Assembly (NCBI GenBank): GCA_947176065.1
Contig: CAMWPB010000008.1
Span: 18,586 to 82,585 of the forward strand
Reading direction: 5' to 3'
DNA length: 64,000 bases
DNA from: an uncultured Lachnospiraceae bacterium
Lineage (GTDB): Bacteria > Bacillota > Clostridia > Lachnospirales > Lachnospiraceae
The stretch's first letter is position 1, and the number at the start of each line of letters is the position of its first letter. This document shows, piece by piece, positions 16,420-26,281 of the stretch. Below the pieces are notes generated by a model, which saw only the letters and a program-made list of their open reading frames with translations, was not told where the DNA came from and ran no database searches. The position numbers and the translations under genes are program-made.

Positions 16420-18054
16420 CTAGTTCGGCTCAAAATAGCTGTTTGCGAAAGCAATATTTGTGGCATGATCCGCCACTCTCTCAAGCCCCGACACGATATC
16501 CGAGAACATCGCGCCTGCCTCAGGCGTACACTCGTTGTTGGAAAGCCGCTCGATATGACGCTGCTGCAGCTCCTTTTCCTTCTCGTCTATGGCCTCTTCC
16601 AGATTTCTGATATCCTCCACATGCTCCTCCGTGCTCTTGACAAACATTTCAAAGGAGAACCGCAGAAGCGTATTGACCATATCCATCATCTCGCCCAGCT
16701 CACGCTGCGCCGCCTTGGAGAAGCCGACGCCGGTCTTCTCCCTCTGTACCGCCGCATCCACAATGTTTTCCGCATGGTCGCCGATACGCTCAATGTCGTT
16801 TACCACATGGAACAGCGCGCCGATACTCTTCAAGTCCTCGATCGGCAGGGTTGTCTGGTTAATTTTCACCAGATAGTTGGTGATGGCATGGCTTAAGAAG
16901 TCGATATTCTTCTCCACCTCGTAAACCTCGTCAATCTCCTCCTGATCCAGCGTAATGAGCGCATTCATGGCCCGGTTCAGATTTTCATCCGCGAGGGCTC
17001 CCATACGGTCAAGCTCCTTGATCACCTCCACCACCGCCGTAGCCGGATTTAAGACTACCTTCTCACCGATATACTTAAGCTGGTAGCTGTCCCGGTAACC
17101 AATCTTCTTGTCGTCGCCGGGCACCAGCACATAAGTCAGCTTCACGATCTGTTTGACAAAAGGCATCATGATGATAACCTGAAAAACCTTAATCAATATA
17201 TGGGCGTACGCGACCATCCGGCCCGGATCGCCATGAGCCAGAACAGAGAGACCGCCAACAATCTGCTCCACGGCCAGCGAAAATATTATGTAAACTACAA
17301 TCGTACCAATCACATTGAAAACCAGATGGATCGCCGCCGCTCTCTTTGCGTCTTTCTTACCGGTCAGAGAGGCAAGCAGCGCTGAAGTGCAGGCGCCGAT
17401 ATTACAGCCCAGAATAATAAACATGCCGATATCCATACTCATCAGCCCCTGATTCGCCAGAAGCACCATGATACTGACCGTCACGGAGGAACTCTGGATC
17501 ACCGCCGTCAGTATGGTTCCCAGAAGGACCGCCAGAAGCGGGGATTTCAGGGAAGCAAACATAAGCAGCACCGCCGGGGAATCCTTCATGCCCGACATGG
17601 CGCCGGACATGGTACTCAGCCCCATAAAAAGGACGCCGAAGCCGATAATCACCTCTCCCCATCGCGCTATTTTCTGTTTCTTTACAAACATGATAATGAG
17701 CACGCCCACAAGCAGAATCACGGGAGCCGCTTTCTCTAATTTAAAGGAAACGAGGAGCGCCGTTACTGTCGTACCGATATTCGCGCCGAAGATCACGCCC
17801 GCCGCCTGCGTGAGCGTCATCAGACCTGAGTTGACAAAACTGACCACCATGACCGTACATGCCGATGAGGACTGAATGACCGCCGTAAAAAACACACCTA
17901 CCAAAATAGCCGTAAAACGGTTGGTCGTCAACCGCTCCAGTATCCCTCTCAGCTTGGCGCCCGCAACCTTCTCGATGCTGTCGCTCATAATGCGCATACC
18001 ATACAGGAACAGCCCCAGGCCGCCCGCCATGGAAAGAATAATCGATATACTCAT
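16420..18054 (-). CDS. Na+/phosphate cotransporter of the NptA/YjbB type with PhoU-like domain
   Basis: A membrane protein. Its N-terminal ~310 residues carry two inverted Na/Pi-cotransport repeats, each with the QSSS motif (TAVIQSSSACTVMVV and TAVIQSSSVTVSIMV). The C-terminal ~200 residues form PhoU-like helices (residues ~335-540). The length of 544 residues is typical of Clostridia. It probably imports phosphate with sodium; direction and ligand are inferred from the family. A promoter with a TACAAT -10 lies upstream. Confidence 0.92.
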   Translation of the reverse strand: MSISIILSMAGGLGLFLYGMRIMSDSIEKVAGAKLRGILERLTTNRFTAILVGVFFTAVIQSSSACTVMVVSFVNSGLMTLTQAAGVIFGANIGTTVTALLVSFKLEKAAPVILLVGVLIIMFVKKQKIARWGEVIIGFGVLFMGLSTMSGAMSGMKDSPAVLLMFASLKSPLLAVLLGTILTAVIQSSSVTVSIMVLLANQGLMSMDIGMFIILGCNIGACTSALLASLTGKKDAKRAAAIHLVFNVIGTIVVYIIFSLAVEQIVGGLSVLAHGDPGRMVAYAHILIKVFQVIIMMPFVKQIVKLTYVLVPGDDKKIGYRDSYQLKYIGEKVVLNPATAVVEVIKELDRMGALADENLNRAMNALITLDQEEIDEVYEVEKNIDFLSHAITNYLVKINQTTLPIEDLKSIGALFHVVNDIERIGDHAENIVDAAVQREKTGVGFSKAAQRELGEMMDMVNTLLRFSFEMFVKSTEEHVEDIRNLEEAIDEKEKELQQRHIERLSNNECTPEAGAMFSDIVSGLERVADHATNIAFANSYFEPN

Positions 18055-18110
18055 CTCTATTCAGATATCCTTCCTTTGTTCTTTTCCCCATTGAAAAGCT
18101 ACACGGTTCT

Positions 18111-18139
18111 ATTGTATCGAAAAAAAAATCCTCTTACAA
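18111..18139 (-). promoter_or_regulatory. Promoter of the Na/Pi transporter gene
   Basis: On the minus strand TTGTAA (18139-18134) and TACAAT (18116-18111) are 17 nt apart, with a T-rich spacer. Confidence 0.65.
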
Positions 18140-18148
18140 CCCCTTACG

Positions 18149-18180
18149 ACAAAAAATGACGATGGAAAGTCGTATTTTGT
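18149..18180 (-). terminator. Possible terminator after ribF
   Basis: The arms ACAAAATACGAC and GTCATTTTTTGT pair at 10 of 12 positions downstream of the ribF stop; the T-run lies inside the 3' arm. It would end the nusA-ribF operon just before the Na/Pi promoter. Confidence 0.35.
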
Positions 18181-18221
18181 GTGCACGAAGCATTACCGCC
18201 TGGCCAAAAACTGAACTGTAA

Positions 18222-19133
18222 TTATCCAAAATTTCTCCCCGCCTCCACGTCGGCCCCGATCTGCCGCCGCAGCGCCTCCACGCTGTCAAAGGCCCGCTCC
18301 GGCCTTCGGAATGCCAGAAGCTCCACTGTCATATCCCTGTCGTAAACCTCCTCCGTAAAGTCGTAGAGGTAGGTTTCCACCCCCATAATTTTCTCCTCCG
18401 AAACGGTAGGCTTATATCCCACGTTGGAAATTCCCCGGTAAATCTTTTCTCCAAGTCTGGCCCGGGAATAGTAAACCCCGTTCGGAGGCAGCAGTTTCCT
18501 CTCGTCCGGCAGAAGGTTCGCCGTAGGCATACCGAGCTTTCTCCCGAGCTGCCTCCCGTGCACTACCTTCCCGCTCACACAGTAGGGCGCGCCCAGCATG
18601 GCGGAAACCTTCTCCATCTCTCCCGCCCGGACCGCCTGCCGCACTCTGGTGGAGCTGACCTCCTCCCCGTCCACGCGGACTTTGTCGATCAGCTCTACCT
18701 GATACCCGTAAACTCCGGCATAACCGGCAAGAAGAGCATAGTCCCCCTCGCCGCCCTTCCCGAAAGAAAGATCCGGCCCCGCGCAAAGATAATCCGTCCG
18801 CATCTGCCCGGCCAGATAACGGGCCACGAAATCTGCCGGCTCCGTAGCCGCCGTCTCCTTGTTTAGGGGGAATTCAATCAGCACGTCTATCCCCAGCCGG
18901 GAAAACGCCTGTCTTTTTTCCTCCCGTGTGGACAGCTCCTTTGTCTCCCCGCCAAAAAAGGAAGCCGCTGAGGTATCGAAGGTAAAAACCACGGTACAGA
19001 GCCCTCTCTTCTTCTGCTCCAGTACCCGTTCCAAAAGCCTGCGGTGTCCCAGATGAATCCCGTCAAACTTTCCAAGTGCAACGGCACTTTTGTTCTCCAG
19101 ATGAAATTCTGTCGTATTTTCTATAATCTGCAT
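18222..19133 (-). CDS. ribF: Bifunctional riboflavin kinase / FAD synthetase
   Basis: It makes FMN and FAD from riboflavin. The N-terminal FAD synthetase domain has ALGKFDGIHLGHRRLL and STRVRQAV; the C-terminal riboflavin kinase domain (~residues 180-300) has GRKLGMPTANL and GVYYSRA. I chose the ATG at 19133 (MQIIENTTEF); a TTG seven codons upstream is the alternative. It is the last gene of the nusA-infB-truB operon. Confidence 0.95.
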   Translation of the reverse strand: MQIIENTTEFHLENKSAVALGKFDGIHLGHRRLLERVLEQKKRGLCTVVFTFDTSAASFFGGETKELSTREEKRQAFSRLGIDVLIEFPLNKETAATEPADFVARYLAGQMRTDYLCAGPDLSFGKGGEGDYALLAGYAGVYGYQVELIDKVRVDGEEVSSTRVRQAVRAGEMEKVSAMLGAPYCVSGKVVHGRQLGRKLGMPTANLLPDERKLLPPNGVYYSRARLGEKIYRGISNVGYKPTVSEEKIMGVETYLYDFTEEVYDRDMTVELLAFRRPERAFDSVEALRRQIGADVEAGRNFG

Positions 19134-19202
19134 GCTGCCTGCCCCGGTTTCCAAATTTCTGTCATCCTGTACTCCAATTCAATAACGTTTGTTTTTATAT
19201 AC

Positions 19203-20111
19203 TCACAGAAACATTTTAACAGGCCTTGCCTCTTTTGCTCCTGCGTGATACTCGTAAATACCGTAAAACCGTCCCTCGCCGTCATACATCCGCAGCCGCT
19301 CTTTTGCCTGCGGCAGATCAAGGCCCGTAAGCATCCTCAACGGAATTTTATTCCCGTTCTCCAAAAGCCTGCGCGCCTCCGGCGTCACCTTCACTTCCCT
19401 GCACGCTCCGAAAACGGCGTCCGGCGGAACAATCATATCCGATATTTTATCTTCATCCCGCAGCTTCTCGATCTCCGAAAGCCGCAGCGCCTCCTCAAGA
19501 GCAAAAATGCCCACCCGGCTCCGCGTCAGGGTTTCCATGGCGCCGCCGCACCCGAGCCGCTCTCCGATATCGTGGCAGAGTGTCCGTATATAGGTTCCCT
19601 TTGAGCATACCACCCGGAACCTGACCGTGGGAAGGTTCATTTCCAGAATCTCCAGCTCCCGGATCTGTACCCTGCGTGGCTTACGCTCCACCTCTTTTCC
19701 CGCCCTCGCCAGCTCATAGAGCTTTTTTCCGTTCACCTTGAGAGCCGAGTACATAGGGGGAATCTGATCGTAGTCACCGAGAAAACCCAGAATGCTCTCC
19801 TGCACCCGCTCCCGCGTAAGCGCGGAAAGGGTCTCCTCCTCCGCCTGAAATAACACTTGTCCCGATAAATCCTGGGTATCCGTCGCCACCCCCAGCCGGA
19901 GTGTGGCAATATACTCCTTATCCCAGTCCGTAAGCATATCGCACAATTTCGTGCCCGAACCAAAACATACAGGAAGCACGCCGACCGCATCCGGGTCGAG
20001 TGTCCCTGTATGCCCTATTTTCTTCTGTTTACAGATGCCCCGGAGCTTCGCCACCACATCATGGGACGTAAACCCCGCCTCCTTATAAACATTCATAATG
20101 CCATTGTACAT
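19203..20111 (-). CDS. truB: tRNA pseudouridine-55 synthase
   Basis: It makes pseudouridine 55 in the tRNA T-loop. The catalytic Asp is in GHTGTLDPDAVGVLPV; YDQIPPMYSALKVNGKKLYELAR and the RVVCSKGTYIRTLCHDIG segment are present. The start is taken as the ATG at 20111 (MYNGIMNVYK). The length is about 302 residues. It lies between nrnA and ribF in the conserved order. Confidence 0.95.
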   Translation of the reverse strand: MYNGIMNVYKEAGFTSHDVVAKLRGICKQKKIGHTGTLDPDAVGVLPVCFGSGTKLCDMLTDWDKEYIATLRLGVATDTQDLSGQVLFQAEEETLSALTRERVQESILGFLGDYDQIPPMYSALKVNGKKLYELARAGKEVERKPRRVQIRELEILEMNLPTVRFRVVCSKGTYIRTLCHDIGERLGCGGAMETLTRSRVGIFALEEALRLSEIEKLRDEDKISDMIVPPDAVFGACREVKVTPEARRLLENGNKIPLRMLTGLDLPQAKERLRMYDGEGRFYGIYEYHAGAKEARPVKMFL

Positions 20112-20129
20112 AAAGATCACTGTCTCTTT

Positions 20130-21092
20130 CTACACCTGCTCCTGCCTCCATTTAAGCTGGGACGCAATCTCCCGCGACAGGTTGTTGATATTGTCATGAT
20201 ATGTACCGTTCATCGTGCATCCCGCGGCACGCACGTGGCCGCCGCCGCCGAATTTCAGGGCAACCTCCGCCACATTGACAAGACCGTTCGACCGAAGACT
20301 CACCTTGTACTCCAGCGTCCCGGTCTCATACATAAAGATCGCGCAGTCCACGCCCTTTACGCCCTGCAGTTGATTGACAATGCCGTCCAGGTCTTTCGGT
20401 CCCACACAGTAAAACTCCATCATACGCCGGCTCACCATGCTGACAATACATCTGTCATCCATAAAGCGCACGCTCCCCAGAATCGCCCTGCCCATGATCT
20501 GTGTCTGGAAATAGGTCTTCTCATAAAAGGTCTCTTCAATCAATGCAGAAAAATCAAATCCAAATTTAAGTAATTCCGACGCAATCTGCATCGTGCGCGG
20601 AGACGTGTTGGAGTAACGGAACACGCCCGTATCGTGGGCAATTCCCACATAAACTGCCTTTGCAATCACCTCGTCGATATACGCCGGCTCCATCAGCTCA
20701 TAGAGCAGTTCCGCCGTAGAGCTTTTCTCCGGCTCTATGATATTCACGTCCCCGGATCCCGTATTGCTGATATGATGGTCAATATTGACGCGCTTCTTAG
20801 CCCGCCTGAAAATAGGCAGCGCGTCTCCCAGCCGCTCGTCGTTACAGTCCAGCGCAAAGAAAATATCATAGATTTTCTCATTATTAAATTCTGATTTAAT
20901 ATCTTCTATTCCTTCCAAAACATGGAACGGCAGGGGCGGTTCCTCCAGATAAACGTCGATCTCCGCCCCCGGCAGTTCCTTCTGCAGATAATGATACAGC
21001 GCCATAACCGAGCAGACACAGTCCCCGTCAGGTCTCATGTGCCCGCCTATCGCCACTGTCTTTACACCCTTTAACTCATCAATTCTCTTCAT
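20130..21092 (-). CDS. nrnA: DHH-family oligoribonuclease / pAp phosphatase (NrnA type)
   Basis: It degrades very short RNA oligomers and 3'-phosphoadenosine 5'-phosphate. The metal-binding motifs are GHMRPDGDCVCS near the N-terminus and NIDHHISNT. The DHHA1 substrate domain ends in GGGGHVRAAG. The start is the ATG at 21092, with AAGAGG 7 nt upstream; it overlaps the rbfA stop by 14 bp. Position between rbfA and truB is classic for Gram-positives. Confidence 0.94.
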   Translation of the reverse strand: MKRIDELKGVKTVAIGGHMRPDGDCVCSVMALYHYLQKELPGAEIDVYLEEPPLPFHVLEGIEDIKSEFNNEKIYDIFFALDCNDERLGDALPIFRRAKKRVNIDHHISNTGSGDVNIIEPEKSSTAELLYELMEPAYIDEVIAKAVYVGIAHDTGVFRYSNTSPRTMQIASELLKFGFDFSALIEETFYEKTYFQTQIMGRAILGSVRFMDDRCIVSMVSRRMMEFYCVGPKDLDGIVNQLQGVKGVDCAIFMYETGTLEYKVSLRSNGLVNVAEVALKFGGGGHVRAAGCTMNGTYHDNINNLSREIASQLKWRQEQV

Positions 21093-21480
21093 CTTCATTC
21101 CTCTTATCAGACGCTGCGGCCTTCCGGTCCGAAGCCACCACTTCCTCAATCCGCTTCGACATATTCACTCCATAGGCAATGGACTGATCCATAATGAAAT
21201 GGATCTGCGGCGTGTTGCGGAGATTAACGGTTCTCGCAAGCTGCCCGCGTATATACCCTTCCGCGCTCCGAAGACCCGCCAGTGTATCCGCCTGCGTCTT
21301 CTCATCTCCAAGCACGCTGATCCACGCCTTACAGGTCTTTAAATCCGGGGCAACCTCCACCGCCACCACCGAAGTCATCGGCGCAATTCTGGGGTCTTTG
21401 ATCTCCCCGCGGATTATCTCCGCCAGCACACGCTGCACCTCCCCGTTAATACGGGTATTTTTGACACTGTTTTTACGCAT
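21079..21480 (-). CDS. rbfA: Ribosome-binding factor A
   Basis: A 30S maturation factor with a KH-like fold. The sequence carries VQRVLAEIIRGEIKDPRIAPMTSVVAVEVAPDL and INFIMD-like IHFIMDQSIAYG. At 133 residues it is slightly longer than usual because of a charged C-terminal tail that overlaps nrnA. It lies 51 nt after infB. Confidence 0.95.
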   Translation of the reverse strand: MRKNSVKNTRINGEVQRVLAEIIRGEIKDPRIAPMTSVVAVEVAPDLKTCKAWISVLGDEKTQADTLAGLRSAEGYIRGQLARTVNLRNTPQIHFIMDQSIAYGVNMSKRIEEVVASDRKAAASDKRNEDEEN

Positions 21481-21531
21481 TTAAGTAAATCCTTTCCTCT
21501 GCGTTAAATGTATAACACCTGATATTCTATA

Positions 21532-24393
21532 CTAGCGCGGCACTTCCACCATGATGTAAGCCTCCACGATGTCCAGCTCCTCCATCTTGTCGAAGCCTTC
21601 AAACACAAGACCGCACTCAAAACCGGCCTTCACTTCCTTCACATCATCCTTGAAGCGTTTCAGGGAGGCAAGCTCACCCTCATAAATCTGTTCCTCGCCT
21701 CTGCGGATACGGATCTTGCATCCTCTCTGGAACTCGCCGTCCAGAACGTAGGAGCCTGCAATATTGCCGATTGCGGACGCCTTGAATATCTGGCGCACCT
21801 CCGCGTGGCCGATCACCTTCTCCTCGAAGATCGGGTCTAACATACCCTTCATGGCCGCCTCGATATCCTCGATGGCCTGATAGATCACCTTGTAGAGACG
21901 CACGTCCACGCCCTCGCGCTCCGCCACGGTTTTCGCCTGCACATCCGGTCTTACGTTGAAGCCGATGATAATCGCTGAGGATGCGGAAGCCAGAGACACA
22001 TCCGATTCGTTGATGGCGCCCACGCCGCCGTGAATGCACTTCACGACCACTTCCTCGTTGGACAGTTTCATCAGGCTCTGCTTCACGGCCTCCACGCTGC
22101 CCTGCACATCTGCCTTGACGATCAGGTTCAGCTCCTTCAGATTGCCCTCCTGAATCTGGTTGAACAGATCGTCCAGGGACATCTTTGTCTTAGTATCTGC
22201 AAGCATCTCCTCCTTATGCTGCGCCATGTAGGTTTCCGCATAGGATTTCGCACTCTTGTCGTTCTCATGTACAACAAACACCTCGCCGGCGCTTGGCACG
22301 TCGGATAAACCCAGAATTTCCACGGGCGTGGAGGGTTTCGCCTCCTTCACACGTCTGCCCTTGTCGTCGATCATCGCCCTCACCTTGCCGTGGCTTGCGC
22401 CCGCGGAGATAAAGTCGCCCACGTGGAGCGTGCCCTTCTGTACCAGCACGGTTGCCACAGGCCCTCTTCCCTTGTCAAGCTCGGCCTCAATGACAAGACC
22501 TCTTGCGTTTCTGTCCGGGTTCGCCTTCAGCTCCAGAATCTCAGCCGTGAGCAGAATCGTCTCCAGAAGGTTCTCAATGCCTTCTCCCGACTTTGCGGAA
22601 ACCGGCACAAACTCTGTCGATCCGCCCCAATCCACCGGGATCAGCTCGTACTCCGTCATCTCCTGCTTCACGCGGTCAATGTTCGCGTTGGGCTTATCAA
22701 TCTTATTGACGGCAACGATGATCTCGATCCCCGCCGCCTTCGCATGGTTGATGGCCTCCACCGTCTGGGGCATAACGCCGTCGTCGGCCGCCACCACCAG
22801 CACTGCAATATCTGTGGAATTGGCGCCGCGCATACGCATGGCCGTGAACGCCTCATGGCCCGGCGTATCCAAAAAGGTAATGCTCTGTCCCTTTACGCTT
22901 ACCGTGTACGCACCGATGGCCTGCGTGATGCCGCCCGCCTCCTTATCCGTCACGTTCGTCTTACGGATCGCGTCAAGCAGGGAGGTTTTACCATGGTCTA
23001 CATGCCCCATTACACAGATAACCGGCGGACGCGCCACCATCGTGGAGACATCCTCCTCCTCTTCGCGCAGAAGCTCCTCGATCACATCTACCTTGACTTC
23101 CTTCTCGCAGATGATCTCATACTCGATGGCAATATTCTCTGCCTCCTCAAAACTGATATCGGAGTTTAATGTCACGACCTGCCCCTGTAAAAACAGCTTC
23201 TTAATAATCACGGAAGGCTGGATCTTCATCTTATCCGCCAGCTCCTTAATGGTCAGGGTATCCGGAACCGTGATCACCTTGATCTGTTCTTCTCTGGACT
23301 CCTCGGGCTTTTTCTCAGGCTTAATGAAACGGCCCGCCTTGTTGCGGTTCTTAACCGCAGCGTCGTCCTCCTCATAGATATGATCCTTCTTCGACCGTTT
23401 ATCCCTGTCCTGATTTACCCTGCGCTTTTCGTCGTCCCTGTGCTTTTCCGCATCCTTGCCGGGCGCTTCAGCGACAAAGTCCTTCGGACCGTTATTTTTC
23501 CTAAATCGATTGTCCGGCCCGCCATTTCCTCTCTGAGGGCGGTCACTACCGCCACCGTTCCTGCTGCCAGCGAAGGGAGCGCCGCCACCCTTACGATCAC
23601 CCTGACCGCCGTTATAATTCGGCCTGCCCTGGTTCTCAGGCCTGCGATTTTCTCCTGCACTTCCCGATCTCTCCTGTCCGGGCGCCGGTTTCGTCCCGGC
23701 TGCCGTATTTCTGTTTTCCCGTTTCTCCTGCTGCCTCTGCTCCTGTTGTCTCTGCTCCTGCCGTTTCTCCTGCTGTCTCTGCTCCAGCCTTCTCTCCTGC
23801 TGCTGTTTCTGCCTCACATCGTAGGGCTCCGCCGTCACAGGGATCGGCTTCTGCGTGGGACGTATGATCTTATGGGGCATATTCTGGGGCTGTACCGGCC
23901 GCCCGCCGCCTGCCATCGGCCTGTTGTTACCGTTACCGTTTCCGTTTCCCCTGTTCTGCCCGTTATTATTTCCCTGAGACTGTCTGCCGCCCATTTTGGA
24001 GTTATGGGGATTGCTCACGAAGATGATCCGTTTCTTCTTGGGCACATCGCCTTTGCCGTCTCTCTTCTCGCTCTCCGCTGCGGGCTTTTCGGACGCAGCC
24101 TTTGTCTGGGCCGGTTTATCTGTCTTAACGGCAGGCTTCTGCGCCGGTGCGGCAGTCTCCTTCGCCGGTGTCTCCGCTGTCTGCTGTCTCTCCTCCCTGA
24201 CAGGCGTTTCCCCGGCTGGCGCCTTGCTCTCCCCCGAAGAACCGAACTCCTTTCTCACCAATGCAATCGCATCATCCTCAATTGAACTCTGCGCCACCTT
24301 CACCTCATATCCCTTAGCCTGCAGAAAGTCGATCAGTTCCTTACTCTTCCTGTCTAACTCTTTCGCAAGCTCATGTACTTTCATCTTCGCCAT
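21532..24393 (-). CDS. infB: Translation initiation factor IF-2
   Basis: A GTPase that brings fMet-tRNA to the 30S subunit. The IF2_N segment ([21 protein letters not shown]) is followed by a long disordered linker (residues ~60-360) rich in Gln, Arg, Gly and Asn, with degenerate EQRQQEKRQ repeats. The G domain carries [22 protein letters not shown] and NKID. C-terminal beta-barrel domains follow. The ATG at 24393 is preceded by GGAGGT at ideal spacing, so the upstream TTG is rejected. About 953 residues. Confidence 0.97.
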   Translation of the reverse strand: MAKMKVHELAKELDRKSKELIDFLQAKGYEVKVAQSSIEDDAIALVRKEFGSSGESKAPAGETPVREERQQTAETPAKETAAPAQKPAVKTDKPAQTKAASEKPAAESEKRDGKGDVPKKKRIIFVSNPHNSKMGGRQSQGNNNGQNRGNGNGNGNNRPMAGGGRPVQPQNMPHKIIRPTQKPIPVTAEPYDVRQKQQQERRLEQRQQEKRQEQRQQEQRQQEKRENRNTAAGTKPAPGQERSGSAGENRRPENQGRPNYNGGQGDRKGGGAPFAGSRNGGGSDRPQRGNGGPDNRFRKNNGPKDFVAEAPGKDAEKHRDDEKRRVNQDRDKRSKKDHIYEEDDAAVKNRNKAGRFIKPEKKPEESREEQIKVITVPDTLTIKELADKMKIQPSVIIKKLFLQGQVVTLNSDISFEEAENIAIEYEIICEKEVKVDVIEELLREEEEDVSTMVARPPVICVMGHVDHGKTSLLDAIRKTNVTDKEAGGITQAIGAYTVSVKGQSITFLDTPGHEAFTAMRMRGANSTDIAVLVVAADDGVMPQTVEAINHAKAAGIEIIVAVNKIDKPNANIDRVKQEMTEYELIPVDWGGSTEFVPVSAKSGEGIENLLETILLTAEILELKANPDRNARGLVIEAELDKGRGPVATVLVQKGTLHVGDFISAGASHGKVRAMIDDKGRRVKEAKPSTPVEILGLSDVPSAGEVFVVHENDKSAKSYAETYMAQHKEEMLADTKTKMSLDDLFNQIQEGNLKELNLIVKADVQGSVEAVKQSLMKLSNEEVVVKCIHGGVGAINESDVSLASASSAIIIGFNVRPDVQAKTVAEREGVDVRLYKVIYQAIEDIEAAMKGMLDPIFEEKVIGHAEVRQIFKASAIGNIAGSYVLDGEFQRGCKIRIRRGEEQIYEGELASLKRFKDDVKEVKAGFECGLVFEGFDKMEELDIVEAYIMVEVPR

Positions 24394-24408
24394 ACTTACT
24401 ACCTCCAA

Positions 24409-24732
24409 CTATTCCGAATCTCCTAAATGCTTCCGTATCGAATCTGCAAATCCCTCATCTGTCACCGCAAGAACCGATCTCTCTTCCTTGCCCATGGAAT
24501 GTCCCAGCACCGCCTTCGTCCCATGGAACGCATAGGGAACCTCATAAAAATTACACATATTACTATACTTTTTTCTGGTATTACCCGACGCATCCTCAGC
24601 TATGATGACCAGCGCTGCCGTACCGCCCTTGACAGCCGCTTCCGTTGCAAATCCGCCACTGACAACATTTCTGGAGCGTGCGGCGAGTCCCAGCATGGAT
24701 AATACCTTATCCTTCCCCGGTATCTGCTTCAT
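24409..24732 (-). CDS. L7Ae-family K-turn RNA-binding protein (YlxQ type)
   Basis: A 107-residue protein with the L7Ae/L30e fold (KVLSMLGLAARSRNVVSGGFATEAAVKGGTAALVIIAEDASGNTRKK). Such proteins bind kink-turn RNA; the partner of YlxQ is not known to me. The ATG at 24732 has GAGGAGGGC upstream and overlaps the end of rnpM by 26 bp. Position between rnpM and infB is conserved. Confidence 0.9.
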   Translation of the reverse strand: MKQIPGKDKVLSMLGLAARSRNVVSGGFATEAAVKGGTAALVIIAEDASGNTRKKYSNMCNFYEVPYAFHGTKAVLGHSMGKEERSVLAVTDEGFADSIRKHLGDSE

Positions 24733-24997
24733 GCCTGCCCTCCTCAAACTCCTTCTCCAGATTTTCGTATATTTCATCCGGTATGCGCGTCTTAAAGGAC
24801 CGTTCCAGTCCCTTGTTCTTTCTGGCTTTCGACAGGCACTCCCCGTTTTTACAAAGGTAAGCGCCCCGGCCGTTTTTTCTGCCGGTCATATCCAGACAGA
24901 TCTGCCCTTCCGCACTCTTTAACACGCGCATCATCTCTTTCTTATCCTTCATCTCGCTACAGCCCACACACTGGCGCAGGGATATTTTTTTTGCCAT
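24707..24997 (-). CDS. rnpM: YlxR / RnpM family RNA-binding protein
   Basis: A 96-residue basic protein with the family signature (LRQCVGCSEMKDKKEMMRV, then GRKNGRGAYLCKNGECLSKA) containing conserved Cys pairs. In Bacillus the family member has been described as a modulator of RNase P. The start is the ATG at 24997, preceded by GTGAGGAGC. The frame stays open upstream, antisense-free but out of frame over the nusA 3' end, and that extension is rejected because it is repetitive Arg/Thr-rich sequence from the nusA acidic repeat. Confidence 0.92.
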   Translation of the reverse strand: MAKKISLRQCVGCSEMKDKKEMMRVLKSAEGQICLDMTGRKNGRGAYLCKNGECLSKARKNKGLERSFKTRIPDEIYENLEKEFEEGRHEADTGEG

Positions 24998-25016
24998 GCC
25001 GCTCCTCACTTCACAC

Positions 25017-26267
25017 TTACGCTTCCTCGCCGCCGTCTTCCTCCGCATACGCCGCTTCGGCTTCCCCGGCGTCGTCTTCCTCTGCATACGCCTCATCGGC
25101 TTCCCCGGCGCCGCTCTCGTCGGTGTACGGCTCTTCCCCGTACGTCTCCTCGTCGTAGCTCTCCTCCGCGTAGTCTTCCTCGTCATACTCCTCATCGTCG
25201 TAGACATAATCCTCATAACGGAAGCCGGGCGCGTCCTTGGCCTGCGTCTCGCTCTTAATATCGATCTTATACCCCGTCAGTCTGGCCGCCAGTCTCGCGT
25301 TCTGCCCCTCCTTACCGATGGCAAGGGAAAGCTGGTAATCCGGCACCACCACCTTGGCCGTCTTCTCATCGGGATCAGCGAACACCGCCACAATCTTGGC
25401 CGGAGACAGCGCGTTCTGGATCAGATTACCCGGGTTCTCATCCCAGTTAACGATATCAATCTTCTCCCCGCAAAGCTCATCCACAATGGAGTTAACCCTG
25501 GCGCCGTTGATACCCACACAGGCGCCCACGGCGTCCACGTTCGGGTTGTTGGAGCGCACCGCGATCTTCGTCCTGCTGCCCGCCTCTCTGGCAATGCTCA
25601 TAATCTCCACCGTACCGTCCTTGATCTCCGTCACCTCGGACTCGAAAAGGCGTTTCACCAGCTCAGGATGCGTGCGGCTCACCAGAATCCTCGGTCCCTT
25701 GGGCGTGTTCCTCACTTCCAGAATATAGACCTTAATTCTCTCTGTGGGCCGGAAATGCTCGGTGCGCACCTGCTCGTTCTCATTCAAAATGGCGTCCGCC
25801 TTACCCAGATTGATGGAGATGTTCTTACCCATGTAGCGCTGGACAATGCCCGTCACCACGTCCTTCTCCTTCTCGAAATACTGGTTGTAGATAACGCTTC
25901 TCTCCTCCTCGCGGATTTTCTGCAGGATCACGCTCTTGGCATTCTGGGTGGCAATGCGTCCAAACTCCTTGGAACGGATCTCCACACGGACGATATCACC
26001 CACTTTTGCGGCAGAATCAATCTCCTTCGCCTCCTCGGGGGAAATCTGCATCACCGGGTCCTCCACCTCCTCCGCGACTTCCTTCTCCGCGTAACAGTAG
26101 TAGTCGCAGGTCTCCCTGTCGATTTCCACCTTCACGTTGTCCGCCTTGCCAAAATGATTCTTGTACGCGGTAATCAGCGAATTTTCTATCGCCTCAAAGA
26201 GGGTATCCTTGCTGATCTCCTTTTCCCTCTCCAGAATCTCCAGCGCCTCCATTAATTCCTTATTCAT
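25017..26267 (-). CDS. nusA: Transcription factor NusA with an acidic C-terminal extension
   Basis: It binds RNA polymerase and RNA and controls pausing and termination. The N-terminal domain occupies residues 1-~130, S1 ~131-200 (GDIVRVEIRSKEFGRIATQ and after), then two KH domains (VGACVGINGARVNSIVDEL; LSLAIGKEGQNARLAARLTGYKIDI). After residue ~350 comes an acidic tail with imperfect repeats around AYAEED. The E. coli AR2 repeats are absent, as usual in Gram-positives; the acidic tail is an addition. Confidence 0.96.
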   Translation of the reverse strand: MNKELMEALEILEREKEISKDTLFEAIENSLITAYKNHFGKADNVKVEIDRETCDYYCYAEKEVAEEVEDPVMQISPEEAKEIDSAAKVGDIVRVEIRSKEFGRIATQNAKSVILQKIREEERSVIYNQYFEKEKDVVTGIVQRYMGKNISINLGKADAILNENEQVRTEHFRPTERIKVYILEVRNTPKGPRILVSRTHPELVKRLFESEVTEIKDGTVEIMSIAREAGSRTKIAVRSNNPNVDAVGACVGINGARVNSIVDELCGEKIDIVNWDENPGNLIQNALSPAKIVAVFADPDEKTAKVVVPDYQLSLAIGKEGQNARLAARLTGYKIDIKSETQAKDAPGFRYEDYVYDDEEYDEEDYAEESYDEETYGEEPYTDESGAGEADEAYAEEDDAGEAEAAYAEEDGGEEA

Positions 26268-26281
26268 TTTCCATTGTCCTC

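Noticed and set aside
23700..23830. Repeated CTCCTGCTG/TCTCTGCTC units that look like a repeat array
   Set aside because: They are the coding sequence of the Gln/Arg-rich linker of IF-2, not a CRISPR or satellite array; no regular spacers exist.
24998..25216. N-terminal extension of the rnpM frame (Arg/Thr-rich)
   Set aside because: It reads the nusA acidic repeat in another frame; the ATG at 24997 has a proper ribosome binding site and starts the family homology.
24996..26255. A 419-codon plus-strand open frame
   Set aside because: Antisense to nusA; low-complexity Leu/Arg/His-rich product with no family features.
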